NCBI RefSeq assembly: GCF_014646915.1
Contig: NZ_BMOE01000001.1
Location: 586,568 to 650,567, forward strand
Direction: 5' to 3'
DNA length: 64,000 bases
Source: Deinococcus aquiradiocola
GTDB lineage: Bacteria > Deinococcota > Deinococci > Deinococcales > Deinococcaceae
In this document: piece after piece, positions 63,056 through 64,000 of the stretch
Numbering within the stretch: position 1 is the stretch's first letter
How the letters are laid out: every line of letters starts with the position of its first letter
The notes under the pieces: model-generated
Seen by the model: only the letters and a program-made list of their open reading frames with translations
Told to the model about the DNA's origin: nothing
Databases searched by the model: none
Program-made: the position numbers and the translations under genes

Positions 63056-64000
63056 TCAGCGGACCTTGGTGCCGGACGGCAGGTCGAGGTTCGGGCCGAT
63101 CAGGTCGAGGTTGCCGTGCTCGTCCTCGGCGGCGAGGATCATGCCGTGGCTCATGATGCCGCGCAGCTTGACGGGCTTGAGGTTCGCGACGAGCACGACG
63201 CGGCGGCCCACGAGGTCCTCGGGTGCGAACCACTTGCGGATACCGCTGACGACGGTGCGTTCCTCGTCGCCGAGCTGCACGGTGAGTTTCAGGAGCTTGT
63301 CGGCCTTCTCGACCGCTTCGGCGGCGAGGACGAGGGCGACGCGCAGGTCGATGCGCGCGAAGTCGTCGATGCTGATCTCGGGCGTGGTGGGGGCGGGGGC
63401 GGGCGTCGCGTCGGGCGCGGCGGGGGCGCTCGCCTCGGCGGCAGGCGCGGCGGCGGGTCTGGCGGGGCTGGCGGTGTCGGTGGTGTTGGGGGTCATGGTG
63501 GGGGTCTCTTTCGGTTCGGGTTTCGGGAACAGGACGGGGCCGGGCTTCACGACGGTCCCGGCGGGAATCAGGCCCCACGCGGCTTCCAGGCGGTAATTCT
63601 GGCCGTTCAGGCCGAGCTGTTCACGCAGGGCGGCGGCTTTGGAGGGGATCGCGGCTTCCAGCAGGACGCTCGCGACGCGCAGGCCCTCGACGGCCGTGTA
63701 CAGCACGGTGTCGAGCTGCGCGGCGGTGTCGGAGGACTTGGCGAGGTCCCAGGGGCGGCTCTCGGCGATGTAGCGGTTGAGGTCGCGCACGAACTCCATT
63801 GCCGCTTCGAGCGCCATGTTGACCTTGAGGCTGCGGGCGAGGTCCAGCACGCGGTCCGGCAGGGCACGCGCGGCCGCCTCGATGCCGCGCTCGCGTTCAC
63901 CGAGCGGGCCGGGGGCGGGCAGGACGCCCGCGCGGTACTTCTGGACCATGCTGAGCGTGCGGGACAGCAGGTTGCCGAGGTCGTTGGCGAGGTCGGCGTT
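63056..64000 (-). CDS. metG: Methionyl-tRNA synthetase, C-terminal part (5' end beyond window)
   Basis: Charges tRNA(Met). The last ~314 codons are present and the frame continues past the right edge. Visible: the end of the catalytic/anticodon region ([32 protein letters not shown]), a Pro/Ala-rich linker (about 63370-63500), and a C-terminal OB-fold tRNA-binding domain of Trbp111/EMAPII type ([64 protein letters not shown]). The appended dimerisation domain is normal in many bacterial MetRS. The catalytic motifs lie outside the window. Confidence 0.95.
   Translation of the reverse strand, partial: NADLANDLGNLLSRTLSMVQKYRAGVLPAPGPLGERERGIEAAARALPDRVLDLARSLKVNMALEAAMEFVRDLNRYIAESRPWDLAKSSDTAAQLDTVLYTAVEGLRVASVLLEAAIPSKAAALREQLGLNGQNYRLEAAWGLIPAGTVVKPGPVLFPKPEPKETPTMTPNTTDTASPARPAAAPAAEASAPAAPDATPAPAPTTPEISIDDFARIDLRVALVLAAEAVEKADKLLKLTVQLGDEERTVVSGIRKWFAPEDLVGRRVVLVANLKPVKLRGIMSHGMILAAEDEHGNLDLIGPNLDLPSGTKVR

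Overview
The window is GC-rich bacterial DNA, and its gene content and style fit a Deinococcus-like organism. The genus is inferred; species cannot be named from the sequence. The clues are strong G/C third-position bias, tightly packed genes with many 4-bp ATGA/GTGA overlaps, frequent GTG and TTG starts, and a repeated arrangement in which a TANNNT -10 box lies only 5-7 bases before the start codon (leaderless mRNAs, known to be common in Deinococcus). No rRNA, tRNA, CRISPR array, insertion sequence or prophage was recognised. Both ends cut genes: trpA on the left and metG on the right.

Layout. 1-2.7 kb: trpBA and glutamyl-Q tRNA(Asp) synthetase (minus). 2.8-5.9 kb: a MarR regulator coupled to a 14-helix-type drug exporter, then two paralogous small membrane proteins. 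6.0-8.7 kb: a secreted alpha-amylase, a dehydrogenase-like gene bracketed by a 46-bp direct repeat, and a small unknown gene. 8.8-13.7 kb: HAD hydrolase, M19 dipeptidase, SH3-NlpC/P60 endopeptidase, dipeptide epimerase and Gfo/Idh oxidoreductase, a likely peptidoglycan-peptide salvage operon. 13.8-16.3 kb: SDR, an unknown protein and a GNAT. 16.3-21.7 kb (minus): queA, a NYN-domain protein, a structured non-coding element, ppc and a YmdB-type phosphodiesterase.

21.8-25.1 kb holds a TPR-containing SARP-like regulator with an AT-rich central part. It diverges from a 53-codon gene for a secreted glycine-rich peptide; a second small ORF and a PAS/HD-GYP gene follow. 25.5-31.1 kb is a formate module: FdhA, DUF1641 protein, OFA-family transporter and its tiny small-subunit-like partner. 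31.2-35.9 kb (minus) has a DUF1684 gene, then a four-gene coupled operon (He_PIG lipoprotein with a possible cohesin-like domain, Pro/Thr-rich secreted protein, dockerin protein, S4 protein), then an MFS gene.

36.3-46.4 kb carries a complete branched-chain amino acid ABC importer (LivKHMGF) and a dipeptide-type importer with binding protein and two permeases but no local ATPases. 46.5-64 kb contains housekeeping and stress genes: an old yellow enzyme, PspA, a lipoprotein coupled to dxs, DinB, alpha-glucan phosphorylase, an Hsp90-like protein paired with a TPR-like protein, EamA and DUF1622 membrane proteins, an Rrf2 regulator, a DsbA-like protein, RqcH, a P-loop kinase and metG.

Most worth following up: the peptide/TPR-regulator pair, the lipoprotein/dockerin operon, the repeat-bracketed dehydrogenase and the Hsp90-like/TPR pair.
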